Numbered from the stretch's first letter, positions 1 to 8,991 are shown. The stretch: 64,000 nucleotides of DNA from Thaumasiovibrio sp047250365 (GCF_047250365.1 NZ_JBLBVL010000002.1:124001-188000), one strand, 5' to 3'. Numbers and translations are program-made. The notes: generated from the sequence alone by a model not told the origin.

Positions 1-284
1 TCTGCCGCGAGAGCTGGAAGAGCGAGCTGGTTATTCAATTTAGCGTTACGGTATCCTTGATAAAAAGCCCATGTCGACTCCAAGTCCCAGCTATCACCTG
101 CCAATGAAATCGCTTTAATGCCTTGCGTGTCCAACTTTCTCGCGGCACGCTGAATTTTCGTGAGCACTTGCTCACCAGCTAGGTGAATATAAGCGTCTTG
201 ATCAGTGAAAGAGATGAGTGCATTCGCCCCCCAGTGTGGGGCCGCCGTTTTATCGGTTAAATAGACTGACATTACTGCTGACAT
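1..284 (-). CDS. pepB: Aminopeptidase B (PepB), N-terminal part, cut by window edge
   Basis: About 94 N-terminal codons are visible; the gene runs off the left edge. The reading includes WGANALISFTD, IQRAARKLDTQGIKA and WDLESTWAFYQGYR, which match the N-terminal domain of the PepB leucyl-aminopeptidase family (a cytosolic M17 metallopeptidase that trims N-terminal residues from peptides). The metal-binding catalytic domain lies outside the window, so activity cannot be judged. The ATG at 284 is preceded by AAGGAG six bases upstream; a second in-frame ATG at 272 is less likely. In E. coli pepB also follows iscX, but here a strong terminator separates the two, so pepB probably has its own promoter between about 285 and 350. 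Confidence 0.85.
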   Translation of the reverse strand, partial: MSAVMSVYLTDKTAAPHWGANALISFTDQDAYIHLAGEQVLTKIQRAARKLDTQGIKAISLAGDSWDLESTWAFYQGYRNAKLNNQLALPALAA

Positions 285-350
285 GTTCTACTCCTTGAAA
301 ATATTCTTTTTATTATTTTCCCCTAAAGCCATTTAAGCTGGGGAATATAC

Positions 351-390
351 AAAAAAGCGGACACATTGAGAATCACCTCAGGTCCGCCTT
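351..390 (-). terminator. Rho-independent terminator of the isc operon
   Basis: On the minus strand GCGGAC, an inner TGAG-GTGATT-CTCA hairpin, then GTCCGC followed by six T. It lies downstream of iscX and upstream of pepB, so it would end the isc transcript before pepB. Confidence 0.8.
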
Positions 391-476
391 GAAATCTACA
401 ACTGCTTAACTTTTCTATAACTTACATTAGTCGATTGCTTTTTGCATAAGTTTTTACCCAAGGTGAGACCTTAAGG

Positions 477-677
477 CTAATCCCACTCATCTATCCATAT
501 CAAGATAACCGCTTCGAGTATTTTTTCACCGCAATGCGCAGGGTCATCATTAAAACCATCCAGTGCTAAAATCCAATCTTTTAAGTCCGTAAAACGCACC
601 GTCTTGGGATCCACTTCTGGATATTTATCAATCAATGCTAACGCAATGTCACGTGAATCAGTCCATTTAATACTCAT
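477..677 (-). CDS. iscX: IscX, small Fe-S assembly accessory protein
   Basis: A 66-residue acidic protein, the usual IscX length. It starts MSIKWTDSRDIA and carries the family hallmark DPKTVRFTDL followed by a tryptophan-rich, acidic tail (IDEWD). IscX binds IscS and modulates the rate of cluster assembly, possibly as an iron-dependent regulator. It is the last gene of the isc operon here, 35 nt after fdx, and is followed by a terminator, which is the standard position. Identification is by family recognition and context; I see nothing abnormal. Confidence 0.93.
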   Translation of the reverse strand: MSIKWTDSRDIALALIDKYPEVDPKTVRFTDLKDWILALDGFNDDPAHCGEKILEAVILIWIDEWD

Positions 678-712
678 GTTATTGCCCTCGTCGCTGTTAC
701 CCGTGAATAGAT

Positions 713-1051
713 TTAATGATTTTCAGCTGCGTGATTCAATGTATACTTCGGAATCTCAACCACCAGATCCTCATCTGTGACTTTCGCTTGGCAACTGAGA
801 CGTGATTCGGGCTCTAGCCCCCAAGCTTTATCCAGCATATCATCTTCTAGTTCGTCACTTTCATCAAGCGAGTCAAAACCTTCACGAACAATACAGTGAC
901 AAGTCGTACAAGCGCATGACTTCTCACACGCATGCTCAATACCTATACCATTACGCAACGCGACATCGAGTATGGTTTCACCTTCATTGGCCTCTAATAC
1001 CGCCCCTTCTGGACATAACTCTTCATGGGGAAGCATGACAATTTTAGGCAT
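713..1051 (-). CDS. fdx: ISC-type [2Fe-2S] ferredoxin
   Basis: 112 residues. The cluster ligands are visible as C42, C48, C51 and C87, the same positions as in E. coli Fdx (motif ACEKSCACTTCHC, then LSCQAK). Extra cysteines at 46 and 53 flank the motif. This adrenodoxin-type ferredoxin supplies electrons for cluster assembly on IscU. Its start is one base from the hscA stop, so the two are translationally close. Strongly acidic stretch DSLDESDELEDD at 60-71 fits docking to basic partners. Confidence 0.97.
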   Translation of the reverse strand: MPKIVMLPHEELCPEGAVLEANEGETILDVALRNGIGIEHACEKSCACTTCHCIVREGFDSLDESDELEDDMLDKAWGLEPESRLSCQAKVTDEDLVVEIPKYTLNHAAENH

Positions 1052-1052
1052 A

Positions 1053-2903
1053 TTACACCTCGTCTATTGAGTGACCCGCCAGCGCTTGACGAATCGATTT
1101 ATCCATACGGCGAGCCGCAAATTCCTGACTGATCTTATCGGTCTGTTTTATGCCCGCTTCAATGGCATGGGCATCATCACCATTACGTAACGTGACTAAC
1201 GTCATCATGCTAGCTTCAAGTTCTGCACGTTCCTCACTGGTAAGAAGATCGTCGCCATCCTGTTGCAAAGCCACAATGAGACCTTCAAGAACACGATCGG
1301 CCTCGACTTGCTGCTCAGCCAAAGCGCGAGCTTCTTTATCTTCTAACGCATGAGTCATCGAGTCTCGCAGCATGTTGGCTATCTCATCATCACTAAGGCC
1401 ATAAGACGGTTTAACTTCGATAGATGCCAGTACCTCAGTACTCTTTTCCATAGCGGTGACTGAGAGCAAACCATCTGCGTCCACCTGATAGGTCACGCGA
1501 ATATGCGCACCGCCAGCCGCCATTGGCGGGATATCGGTTAAATTAAAACGCGCCAATGAACGACAATCTGCCACCATTTCACGCTCACCTTGCACTACAT
1601 GCACCTTCATCGCTGTTTGGCCATCTTTAAAGGTAGTGAACTCTTGAGCACGAGCAACCGGAATAGTGGTATTACGAGGAATGATCTTTTCTACCATTCC
1701 GCCCATGGTTTCAATACCTAGCGACAACGGAATAACATCGAGCAGTAGCATCTCGTTATCGGGCTTGTTACCTACCAATATGTCGGCCTGTATCGCCGCT
1801 CCAATGGCAACCACTTTGTCTGGGTCGATAGAGGTCAATGGTGTGGTTTCAAAAAAGTCAGCCACCATATCTCGTACGAGAGGAACCCGTGTTGACCCAC
1901 CAACCATGACCGTTTCAGAAATGTCACCTTTACTAACACCAGCATCTTTCAGGGCGCGTCGGCAAGCCATCAATGTTTTTTTCACCAATGGCTGAATCAA
2001 TGCGTTGAGTTGCTCACGACTTAAAGAGATACAGTGCTCATCGACACTGATTTCAGTCACGGCATTATCCGTTAATGCAATTTTTGCCGCCGTCGCTGCA
2101 TCTAGCAAGCGTCGTTCAGTCATTGCATCACAGTCGGTTAATGCCCACTGCTGCTTCAACCAATCGGCCAAAAGATGATCAAAGTCATCTCCGCCAAGGG
2201 CGGAATCACCACCAGTGGCTAACACTTCAAAAACCCCTTTCGACAGGCGCAGCACCGAAATATCAAAGGTACCGCCACCTAAATCGTATACTGCGATCGT
2301 GCCCTCTTGCCCAGAGTCCAATCCATACGCGATCGCGGCAGCTGTCGGCTCATTCAATAAGCGAAGGACATTTAGGCCCGCCAACTTTGCAGCGTCTTTG
2401 GTACCAGCACGTTGTGCATCATCAAAATAGGCAGGAACAGTAATCACCACCCCTTCCAAATCACCACCAAGAGACGCAGTCGCGCGCGCTGCCAAGCTCT
2501 TTAATACTTCCGCAGAGACCTGAATGGGATTAACGACACCCTGCTCTGTTTGCATCTGTGGCAAACCGGAAGCACTGGCTGAAAATTGATACGGTAATGA
2601 AGGGTAGCGAAGCTTGATATCGTCGAGCGCACGCCCAAGTAGACGTTTCGCTGAACTGATAGTATTGACTGGATCACTGGCTGCGTTGTCGCGCGCCGAA
2701 TAGCCAACTGTAATATTCTGTGCGCCAAAGTGAACAACTGACGGTAATATGTCCCGCCCTTGTTCATCTGACAGCGTCTCTGCTTGGCCACTGCGCACAG
2801 CTGCAACCAATGAGTTCGTTGTACCTAAGTCGATACCGACTGCGAGTTTGTGTTGATGGGGCGCAGCACTCTGGCCCGGCTCAGCGATTTGTAACAAAGC
2901 CAT
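1053..2903 (-). CDS. hscA: HscA, Hsp70-type chaperone for Fe-S cluster transfer
   Basis: 616 residues, identical in length to E. coli HscA. The Hsp70 nucleotide-binding domain occupies roughly 20-385, with the phosphate-1 motif GIDLGTTNSLVA near 23-34 and AVYDLGGGTFDIS near 200; the substrate-binding domain follows. HscA with its co-chaperone HscB recognises the LPPVK motif of IscU (present in this window) and drives cluster release with ATP. Its stop is one base from the fdx start and it begins 19 nt after hscB, so it is co-transcribed in the isc operon. Confidence 0.97.
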   Translation of the reverse strand: MALLQIAEPGQSAAPHQHKLAVGIDLGTTNSLVAAVRSGQAETLSDEQGRDILPSVVHFGAQNITVGYSARDNAASDPVNTISSAKRLLGRALDDIKLRYPSLPYQFSASASGLPQMQTEQGVVNPIQVSAEVLKSLAARATASLGGDLEGVVITVPAYFDDAQRAGTKDAAKLAGLNVLRLLNEPTAAAIAYGLDSGQEGTIAVYDLGGGTFDISVLRLSKGVFEVLATGGDSALGGDDFDHLLADWLKQQWALTDCDAMTERRLLDAATAAKIALTDNAVTEISVDEHCISLSREQLNALIQPLVKKTLMACRRALKDAGVSKGDISETVMVGGSTRVPLVRDMVADFFETTPLTSIDPDKVVAIGAAIQADILVGNKPDNEMLLLDVIPLSLGIETMGGMVEKIIPRNTTIPVARAQEFTTFKDGQTAMKVHVVQGEREMVADCRSLARFNLTDIPPMAAGGAHIRVTYQVDADGLLSVTAMEKSTEVLASIEVKPSYGLSDDEIANMLRDSMTHALEDKEARALAEQQVEADRVLEGLIVALQQDGDDLLTSEERAELEASMMTLVTLRNGDDAHAIEAGIKQTDKISQEFAARRMDKSIRQALAGHSIDEV

Positions 2904-2922
2904 AGTTTTTCCTTGTCTCTAT

Positions 2923-3438
2923 TCAGTCGAACAGAGAATCTTCAATACGTTCTACTTCTTGTTGCAGCTTAACAACAAATTTCATCTTGCGCACCACATC
3001 CGCTGCATCTGTCCACTGTTGCTCAGCGAGCAATGTCACAAACTGTGCAAGCTGTTGTTGATACAAGACCTGCACCTCTTCATCGAAGTCCATTAATGCT
3101 TGCTCAGGATCAACACTGTCAGGAATGGCTTCTAAATGCTCTCGCAATTCCATTTGCGCCATTAAAAACTCAGGGTCTTGCATCGTTTGTCGCTCAATAT
3201 GCAGCTCAACCCCGTGTAGGGTTAATAAATATTCTGCACGACGCAGGGGATCTTTTAATGTTTGGAATGCATCATTAATTTCAGCCGCTTTTTGTACTGC
3301 AAGCAAACGGTCTCGCTCGGAAGCAGTCGCAAAATTGTCGGGATGGAACTGACGCTGTAAATCGCGGAAGCGGTGGGAAAGAAGATTGCCGTCGACAGTA
3401 AAGTCGCACGGCAATCCAAATAATTCAAAATAATTCAT
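2923..3438 (-). CDS. hscB: HscB, J-domain co-chaperone
   Basis: 171 residues from the ATG at 3438, the exact family length. A GTG three codons upstream is possible but lacks a ribosome site and would make an atypical N-terminus. The J domain occupies about 1-75 with the HPD motif at H32-P33-D34 (RQFHPDNFATAS), followed by a helical C-terminal domain that binds IscU. HscB stimulates HscA ATPase and delivers IscU. It lies between iscA (36 nt) and hscA (19 nt). Confidence 0.95.
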   Translation of the reverse strand: MNYFELFGLPCDFTVDGNLLSHRFRDLQRQFHPDNFATASERDRLLAVQKAAEINDAFQTLKDPLRRAEYLLTLHGVELHIERQTMQDPEFLMAQMELREHLEAIPDSVDPEQALMDFDEEVQVLYQQQLAQFVTLLAEQQWTDAADVVRKMKFVVKLQQEVERIEDSLFD

Positions 3439-3474
3439 GTCACTCACAAGAGTCGTTTATGAACGGGAATGGGA

Positions 3475-3798
3475 TTAAACGTTGAAACTCTCTCCGCAAC
3501 CACATTCACTGCTGACATTCGGGTTGTTAAATTTGAAGCCTTCATTTAGCCCTTCTTTGGCAAAATCTAGTTCTGTCCCATCAAGGTAAACCAAACTCTT
3601 AGCATCAATAATGACTTTAACACCATGTGCTTCAAAGACTTGATCACCTTCATCTAGGTCATCAACAAATTCCAGTACATAAGCCATACCTGAACAGCCA
3701 GACGTACGGACCCCAAGACGCAGTCCAATACCTTTACCGCGGTTTTCTAAAAATTGAGAAACACGCTGTGCCGCTGCTTCTGTAACTGTAATGGCCAT
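3475..3798 (-). CDS. iscA: IscA, A-type Fe-S carrier protein
   Basis: 107 residues with the three invariant cysteines of A-type carriers: C35 (RTSGCSGMAY), C99 and C101 (SSECGCGESF). IscA accepts clusters or iron from the IscU machinery and passes them to apo-targets such as [4Fe-4S] enzymes. It sits 22 nt downstream of iscU, in the standard operon order. The C-terminal SECGCGESFNV ending is close to the E. coli IscA tail, which separates it from ErpA and SufA. Confidence 0.96.
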   Translation of the reverse strand: MAITVTEAAAQRVSQFLENRGKGIGLRLGVRTSGCSGMAYVLEFVDDLDEGDQVFEAHGVKVIIDAKSLVYLDGTELDFAKEGLNEGFKFNNPNVSSECGCGESFNV

Positions 3799-3820
3799 TT
3801 ACTACAACCCTCTGTCTAAA

Positions 3821-4201
3821 TTATTGATGTTTCTTTTTGTAATCGCTAACGGCCGCTTTAATGGCATCTTCCGCTAAAATTGAACAGTGAATTTTCACTG
3901 GTGGCAATGCCAACTCTTCTGCGATTTCTGCATTCTTAATCTCGGCCGCTTCTTCTAAAGACTTGCCTTTAACCCACTCGGTAACCAGTGAGCTCGAAGC
4001 AATCGCACTACCGCAACCATAAGTTTTGAACTTGGCATCTTCGATAATACCTTCTTCGCTCACCTTGATCTGCAGTTTCATTACGTCACCACATGCGGGT
4101 GCGCCTACCATACCGCTACCAACGTTAGGATCATTCTTATCGAACGCACCAACGTTACGTGGGTTTTCATAATGATCAATGACCTTTTCACTATATGCCA
4201 T
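3821..4201 (-). CDS. iscU: IscU, Fe-S cluster scaffold
   Basis: 126 residues. Cluster-ligand residues C37 (GAPACGDV), C63 (TYGCGSAI) and H105-C106 (KIHCSILA) are all present, as is the HscA recognition motif LPPVK at 99-103. IscU receives sulfur from IscS and electrons from Fdx to build [2Fe-2S] clusters. It begins 24 nt downstream of iscS with an AGGAAG-type ribosome site. Nothing unusual was seen. Confidence 0.98.
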   Translation of the reverse strand: MAYSEKVIDHYENPRNVGAFDKNDPNVGSGMVGAPACGDVMKLQIKVSEEGIIEDAKFKTYGCGSAIASSSLVTEWVKGKSLEEAAEIKNAEIAEELALPPVKIHCSILAEDAIKAAVSDYKKKHQ

Positions 4202-4225
4202 GATAACTTCCTCACTATCCTTTAC

Positions 4226-5440
4226 TTAGTGGTGTGCCCACTCGACGGTATCGAGATCAATACCTTCTTTGTACATATCCCACAGCGGTGACATTTCTCG
4301 TAGCTTTGTAACGGCCTGACGAACCTGCTTCACTGCGAAATCAATGTCTTCTTCCGTTGTAAATCGACCGAATGAGAAACGAATAGAGCTGTGAGCTAAC
4401 TCATCATTTAAACCCAGTGCACGCAGTACATATGAAGGCTCAAGGCTGGCAGATGTACAAGCAGACCCCGAGGAGACAGCTAGGTCTTTCAGCGCCATTA
4501 GTAGTGACTCACCTTCTACAAACGCGAAACTGATATTCAAGTTATGCGGTACACGCTGATCTAAATCACCGTTGATTGTTACCGCTTCCATGTCCTTAAC
4601 ACCATCCAACAAGCGGTTACGTAATAGCAACGCGTGCTGATAATCTTGTTCTTGCTCAATCTTTGCAAGACGGTAAGCTTCACCCATGCCAACAATTTGG
4701 TGAGTCGCTAAGGTGCCTGAACGCATACCGCGCTCATGACCACCGCCATGCATTTGTGCTTCTAGACGAATGCGTGGCTTACGACGCACATACAATGCAC
4801 CAATCCCTTTCGGTCCATACGTTTTGTGCGATGTTAACGAGATCAAATCAATCTTCATTGTTTGCACATCAATCGGCAATTTGCCTGTCGATTGGGCGGC
4901 GTCGACATGGAAAACAATTTTCCGCTCACGGCACAATTCACCAATCGCGGCAATATCTTGAACAACACCAATTTCGTTGTTCACGTGCATGATAGAAACA
5001 AGCACAGTGTCATCACGCATTGCGTCACGCAGCTTGCTCAAATCAATCACACCATTTGACTCAGGCTCTAAATAGGTCACCTCAAAACCTTCGCGCTCTA
5101 GCTGACGGCAAGGATCCAACACGGCTTTGTGCTCAGTTTTACAGGTAATAACGTGCTTACCTTTTTTACTGTAAAAGTGCGCCGCCCCTTTAATTGCCAA
5201 GTTGTCAGACTCGGTTGCTCCAGAGGTGAACACGATTTCCCGAGGATCCGCATTTAACAAATCAGCGATGTGCTCACGAGCGGTATCGACCGCTTCTTCC
5301 GCTTGCCAACCGAAACGATGCGAACGTGACGCAGGGTTCCCAAACGTACCGTCCATGGTTAGGTATTGCATCATCTTTTCAGCGACGCGCGGATCTACCG
5401 GGCAGGTGGCTGAGTAATCTAAATATATTGGCAATTTCAT
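4226..5440 (-). CDS. iscS: IscS, cysteine desulfurase
   Basis: 404 residues from the ATG at 5440, which has GGAG six bases upstream and gives the conserved N-terminus MKLPIYLDYSAT; the longer open frame to 5464 is not needed. The PLP lysine is K206 (TSHKTYGPKG) and the sulfur-accepting loop cysteine is C328 (SSGSACTSASLEP). IscS removes sulfur from cysteine for IscU, tRNA thiolation and other pathways. The tail IEWAHH-type ending (VEWAHH) that contacts IscU is intact. It follows iscR by 27 nt. Confidence 0.98.
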   Translation of the reverse strand: MKLPIYLDYSATCPVDPRVAEKMMQYLTMDGTFGNPASRSHRFGWQAEEAVDTAREHIADLLNADPREIVFTSGATESDNLAIKGAAHFYSKKGKHVITCKTEHKAVLDPCRQLEREGFEVTYLEPESNGVIDLSKLRDAMRDDTVLVSIMHVNNEIGVVQDIAAIGELCRERKIVFHVDAAQSTGKLPIDVQTMKIDLISLTSHKTYGPKGIGALYVRRKPRIRLEAQMHGGGHERGMRSGTLATHQIVGMGEAYRLAKIEQEQDYQHALLLRNRLLDGVKDMEAVTINGDLDQRVPHNLNISFAFVEGESLLMALKDLAVSSGSACTSASLEPSYVLRALGLNDELAHSSIRFSFGRFTTEEDIDFAVKQVRQAVTKLREMSPLWDMYKEGIDLDTVEWAHH

Positions 5441-5467
5441 AAGGTTCTCCGAAACGTCTCCCAAAAG

Positions 5468-5983
5468 TTAAGAGCGAGCGCTGGCCGTTAAGCCACTCTC
5501 ATGGGCGTTATTCTGTTCAAAGCTTGTTTTAAGCAGGCTATCTTCTAAGCTGTGGCCTTGTTTGTCTGCCACTTCCTGCACTTCATTGTTCTTCATTAAC
5601 TCTCCCAACGTAATGTTATCGAGAAAGCTACTAATTCGGTTACTTAAATCACGCCATAGTGCGTGGGTCAGGCAGCGTGTTCCGCCTTGGCAATCAGCCG
5701 TGCCCTGACATTTGGTTGCATCAACAGACTCATCAACCGCCGCAATAATGGTACCAATCGCAATCTTGTTCGCATCTTCGCCTAGGCGATATCCACCGCC
5801 AGGACCACGCACACTCGCGACCAGTCCAGCTTTGCGTAAACGCGAAAATAGCTGTTCTAGGTATGATAGCGAGATCCCTTGACGTTCAGAAATCTCCGCC
5901 AATGGTACTGGCCCATCTTCAGAGTGAAGCGCCACATCCAGCATCGCTGTGACTGCGTATCTTCCTTTTGACGTCAACCTCAT
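5468..5983 (-). CDS. iscR: IscR, Fe-S sensing repressor of the isc operon
   Basis: 171 residues, Rrf2 family. The N-terminal winged helix (1-60, starting MRLTSKGRYAVTAML) is followed by a dimerisation helix. Cluster ligands C92, C98, C104 and H107 are present (KCQGTADC, TRCLTH). [2Fe-2S]-IscR represses the operon when clusters are sufficient; apo-IscR acts on other targets. The C-terminal 30 residues are variable and longer than in E. coli. The gene is first in the operon and its own promoter carries a type-1 IscR site. Confidence 0.97.
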   Translation of the reverse strand: MRLTSKGRYAVTAMLDVALHSEDGPVPLAEISERQGISLSYLEQLFSRLRKAGLVASVRGPGGGYRLGEDANKIAIGTIIAAVDESVDATKCQGTADCQGGTRCLTHALWRDLSNRISSFLDNITLGELMKNNEVQEVADKQGHSLEDSLLKTSFEQNNAHESGLTASARS

Positions 5984-6014
5984 ATCATCATTACCTATCT
6001 ATTGATTTGTAACG

Positions 6015-6043
6015 ATAGTCGCATACCCGACTAAAATGGTCAA
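6015..6043 (-). promoter_or_regulatory. iscR promoter (-35 TTGACC, 17 nt, -10 GACTAT)
   Basis: On the minus strand TTGACC (6038-6043) and GACTAT (6015-6020) are separated by exactly 17 nt and point at iscR. The -35 is embedded in the IscR operator, so bound IscR would exclude polymerase. Confidence 0.75.
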
Positions 6044-6047
6044 GTAT
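6023..6047 (-). promoter_or_regulatory. Type-1 IscR operator
   Basis: The 25-bp minus-strand site ATACTTGAC-C-ATTTTAGTC-GGGTAT agrees with the published type-1 consensus (ATASYYGACTRWWWYAGTCRRSTAT) at 24 of 25 positions by eye. A second, degraded site lies immediately upstream: the half TAGTCAGGTAA at 6048-6058. Two sites in front of iscR is also the E. coli arrangement. Confidence 0.85.
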
Positions 6048-6087
6048 TTACCTGACTATTTTACTTGGTTTTTTTGCTGTTTCTACG

Positions 6088-6819
6088 TTAACGCTTCATG
6101 CCTGCAAAGGTCTTTTGAATCGATGTTAATAGACCGCGAAGAATATTAAGTTCGTGTGACTCTGGTCGTGCACGATTAAACAGACGACGTAACTTATTCA
6201 TCACCTGCCCTGGGTGGGTCTTATTAATAAACTGGGCCTCTTGAAGCACCTTTTCAAGGTGTTCGTAAAAGAATTCCAATTCACTACTTAGTGGGTAGGC
6301 TTCTTCACTCTGTTCGCCTTGGTAGGCTTCAGATTCCAGCCACGCCATGCGAGCCTCATAACACAATGTCTGTACTGCCATCGCCAAGTTTAACGAGCTA
6401 TATTCTGGATTAGCCGGTATCGCCACGTGGAAGTGACACTTCTGCAGTTCTTCGTTAGTCAAGCCGGTACGTTCACGCCCAAAAACAATAGCAACTGGTG
6501 CCTGGCGGCATGATGCTGCCACCTTCCTACCGTATTCTCGCATCTCGAGTTGCGGCCACTGTAGTGTTCTTGAGCGCGCACTAGAGGCAATCACTAATGG
6601 ACAGTCTGCAATCGCTTCTTCAAGCGTGGAAACAATTCGCGCCCCATTCGCAATATCACTAGCGCCTGCCGCTAAAGCAACGGTTTGTCCGTCAACTTCA
6701 CATTCTGGTGCGACTAAGACGAGATCACTTACTCCCATGACCTTCATCGCACGCGCCGCTGAGCCGATATTTCCTGAATGAGATGTGCCAACTAACACAA
6801 CACGAACATTGTCTAACAT
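6088..6819 (-). CDS. trmJ: TrmJ, tRNA Cm32/Um32 methyltransferase
   Basis: 243 residues from the ATG at 6819; an upstream TTG at 6828 is in frame but AAGAG lies nine bases from the ATG. SPOUT-class fold: N-terminal VRVVLVGTSHSGNIGSAARA and the C-terminal knot elements IVFGRERTGLTNEEL and NPEYSSLNLAMAVQ that form the SAM site. The enzyme 2'-O-methylates position 32 of several tRNAs. It is adjacent to the isc operon, as in other gammaproteobacteria, and diverges from suhB. The arginine in GRERTGL expected for catalysis is present. Confidence 0.95.
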   Translation of the reverse strand: MLDNVRVVLVGTSHSGNIGSAARAMKVMGVSDLVLVAPECEVDGQTVALAAGASDIANGARIVSTLEEAIADCPLVIASSARSRTLQWPQLEMREYGRKVAASCRQAPVAIVFGRERTGLTNEELQKCHFHVAIPANPEYSSLNLAMAVQTLCYEARMAWLESEAYQGEQSEEAYPLSSELEFFYEHLEKVLQEAQFINKTHPGQVMNKLRRLFNRARPESHELNILRGLLTSIQKTFAGMKR

Positions 6820-7030
6820 GCTTTCCAACTCTTACTATTATTGAAGCGGAGGAGTTTACCACAGCACCTTACATTGTTCTGCCAATTTTCACCGTCCGAC
6901 ATGCCATTCTGCCCCGTTGTCAACTAAAATTGCCACCCATCACGCACAAAAAATAACCGCTTTCTTTTTCAGTCAAAATTGATATACTGCGCGCCGCTTT
7001 TCGTTCTTTAACATCCACTGGGAAGATAAA

Positions 7031-7834
7031 ATGCATCCGATGCTAAACATCGCCATTCGCGCCGCGCGAAAGGCTGGTAACCATATTGCTAAATCACTAG
7101 AAAAAACTGATTCTATCGAAGTGTCTTCAAAAGGTCTTAACGATCTAGTGACCAATATTGATAAAGAAGCAGAAGCTATCATTATCAGTTCTATTAAAGC
7201 ATCTTACCCTGATCACTGCTTTGCCGGTGAAGAGTTAGGGACTTCAGAAGGCCGTGACACTGAGTGCCAATGGATTATTGACCCACTGGATGGAACTGCG
7301 AACTTTGTTCGTGGCTTACCTCACTATGCCGTATCTATTGCACTGAAAATGCGTGGCCGTATTGAAGTCGCGTGTGTATACGATCCAATGCGCAATGAAC
7401 TGTTCACCGCAACTCGTGGACAAGGCGCACAGCTAAACAACCAACGCATCCGTGCCTCTCAACCTCGTGACCTTACTGGCACGACTATCGCGACAGGCTT
7501 CCCATTTAAAGCGAAACAGCACACTGAAAGCTACATGAATATCCTTGGCAGCGTATTCGCTGACTGTGTCGACATTCGTCGCACTGGTTCTGCTGCGCTG
7601 GATCTATGTTACGTTGCTGCTGGCCGTGTTGATGGCTATTTTGAATTAGGTCTAAAACCTTGGGATATTGCTGCGGGCGATCTTATTGCTCGTGAAGCAG
7701 GTGCTATCTGTACTGACTTCTCTGGCAACACCAACTACCTAGCATCAGGCAATATTGTTTGTGGTAATGCACGTGTAGTGAAGCCACTTTTGGCTAAAAT
7801 CCGTCAACATGCCAATGAAGGTATGGTGAAGTAA
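7031..7834 (+). CDS. suhB: SuhB, inositol-1-monophosphatase family protein
   Basis: 267 residues. Metal-binding motifs of the Mg-dependent inositol monophosphatase family are visible: GEE at 66-68, DPLDGT at 84-89 and WDIAAGD at 211-217. Besides phosphatase activity, SuhB in enterobacteria joins the NusA/B/E/G antitermination complex on rRNA operons; that role is inferred from the family. Promoter elements are probably at 6970-7010 (TATACT upstream of a GCGCGCC stretch), and a terminator follows at 7864. Confidence 0.95.
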   Translation: MHPMLNIAIRAARKAGNHIAKSLEKTDSIEVSSKGLNDLVTNIDKEAEAIIISSIKASYPDHCFAGEELGTSEGRDTECQWIIDPLDGTANFVRGLPHYAVSIALKMRGRIEVACVYDPMRNELFTATRGQGAQLNNQRIRASQPRDLTGTTIATGFPFKAKQHTESYMNILGSVFADCVDIRRTGSAALDLCYVAAGRVDGYFELGLKPWDIAAGDLIAREAGAICTDFSGNTNYLASGNIVCGNARVVKPLLAKIRQHANEGMVK

Positions 7835-7863
7835 TCACCACCAGTTATCATTTTGATGTGAAT

Positions 7864-7889
7864 AAAAAGGCGGATCTCCGCCTTTTTTT
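7864..7889 (+). terminator. Terminator after suhB
   Basis: GGCGG-ATCT-CCGCC stem-loop (7869-7882) flanked by A5 and followed by seven T. It ends plus-strand transcription of suhB. Confidence 0.9.
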
Positions 7890-7986
7890 GTGCGCGCTAT
7901 TCTGTGATACAGTTCCATTTAACAACAAGCCCACCCAATAACGAGCTATCCATTCATAAACCTCCCGCAGATTAGAATACACCGAT

Positions 7987-8013
7987 AAAAAAGCCCCGCA
8001 TCAGCGAGGCTTT
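7987..8013 (-). terminator. Terminator after secF
   Basis: Minus strand AGCCTCGC-TGAT-GCGGGGCT with one T-G pair, followed by a T run. It terminates the queA-tgt-yajC-secDF transcript and lies convergent to suhB. Confidence 0.9.
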
Positions 8014-8035
8014 GTATACCAGAAAAGCTTCAGCC

Positions 8036-8980
8036 TTAAGGCATCTGCTCAAACTCTTCATCTACTTCCACTTGTGGTGGCATCAAGTGCTCACGAGCGA
8101 TACCCAATTTCAATGCTAACGCAGACGCGACATACACTGACGAATAAGTACCGACAACAATACCTATCAATAAGGCTGTTGCGAAACCGTGAATCATCGT
8201 ACCGCCTTTAACGAACAGGGCGATAACAACGAACAAGGTGGTTGCAGAGGTAATTAACGTACGGCTAAGGGTTTGAGTAATTGAACCATTGATCACTTCC
8301 GCTGAGCTACCTTTACGCATTTTACGGAAGTTTTCACGAATACGGTCAAAAACGACCACGGTATCATTCAACGAGTAACCGACCACCGTCAGCAACGCTG
8401 CTACGATAGTCAGGTCAACTTCAATCTTAAGAATAGAGAAGATACCGAGCGTAATGATAATATCGTGTGCCAGTGCAGCAACCGCACCACAAGCCAAACG
8501 CCATTCAAAACGCATCGAGACGTAGAACAAGATACACAATAATGACGCAAGAATAGCTAAGCCACCCGCCTCAGTCAGTTCATCACCCACATTTGGACCA
8601 ACAAACTCAATACGGCGCATCTCAACACTTTGCCCAGTTCCGGCTTCAATCGCACGTAAGATTTGCGTACCAAGTAGTTCACCCTGCACATTCTCACGTG
8701 GACGCAGTCGTACCATGACATCTCGTGCTGTACCGAAGTTCTGCACAATTGCGTCACCGAAACCCTGCGCATCTAACGATTCACGGATCAGTTCAAGATT
8801 AGCTGGTTGTTCAAAGCCAACCTCAATCAATGTACCACCAGTAAAGTCCAAGCCCCAATTAAGCTTGTTCGTTCCTAGCGTAACAAATGAACCAATAATC
8901 ACCACTACCGATAAAACAAAGGCGAATTTCGACCAACGCATAAAGTCGATAGTATTGTTCGTTTTAAATATCTGGAACAT
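8036..8980 (-). CDS. secF: SecF, Sec translocase accessory membrane protein
   Basis: 314 residues with an N-terminal membrane helix (about 17-37), the SecD/F signature GLDFTGGTLIEVGF near 43-56, a short periplasmic domain, and five further helices in 130-300. With SecD it uses the proton gradient to complete protein export on the periplasmic side. The conserved transport region DTVVVFDRIRENF is intact. The gene starts 11 nt after secD and ends in a terminator. Confidence 0.96.
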   Translation of the reverse strand: MFQIFKTNNTIDFMRWSKFAFVLSVVVIIGSFVTLGTNKLNWGLDFTGGTLIEVGFEQPANLELIRESLDAQGFGDAIVQNFGTARDVMVRLRPRENVQGELLGTQILRAIEAGTGQSVEMRRIEFVGPNVGDELTEAGGLAILASLLCILFYVSMRFEWRLACGAVAALAHDIIITLGIFSILKIEVDLTIVAALLTVVGYSLNDTVVVFDRIRENFRKMRKGSSAEVINGSITQTLSRTLITSATTLFVVIALFVKGGTMIHGFATALLIGIVVGTYSSVYVASALALKLGIAREHLMPPQVEVDEEFEQMP

Positions 8981-8991
8981 CTTATCAACTC

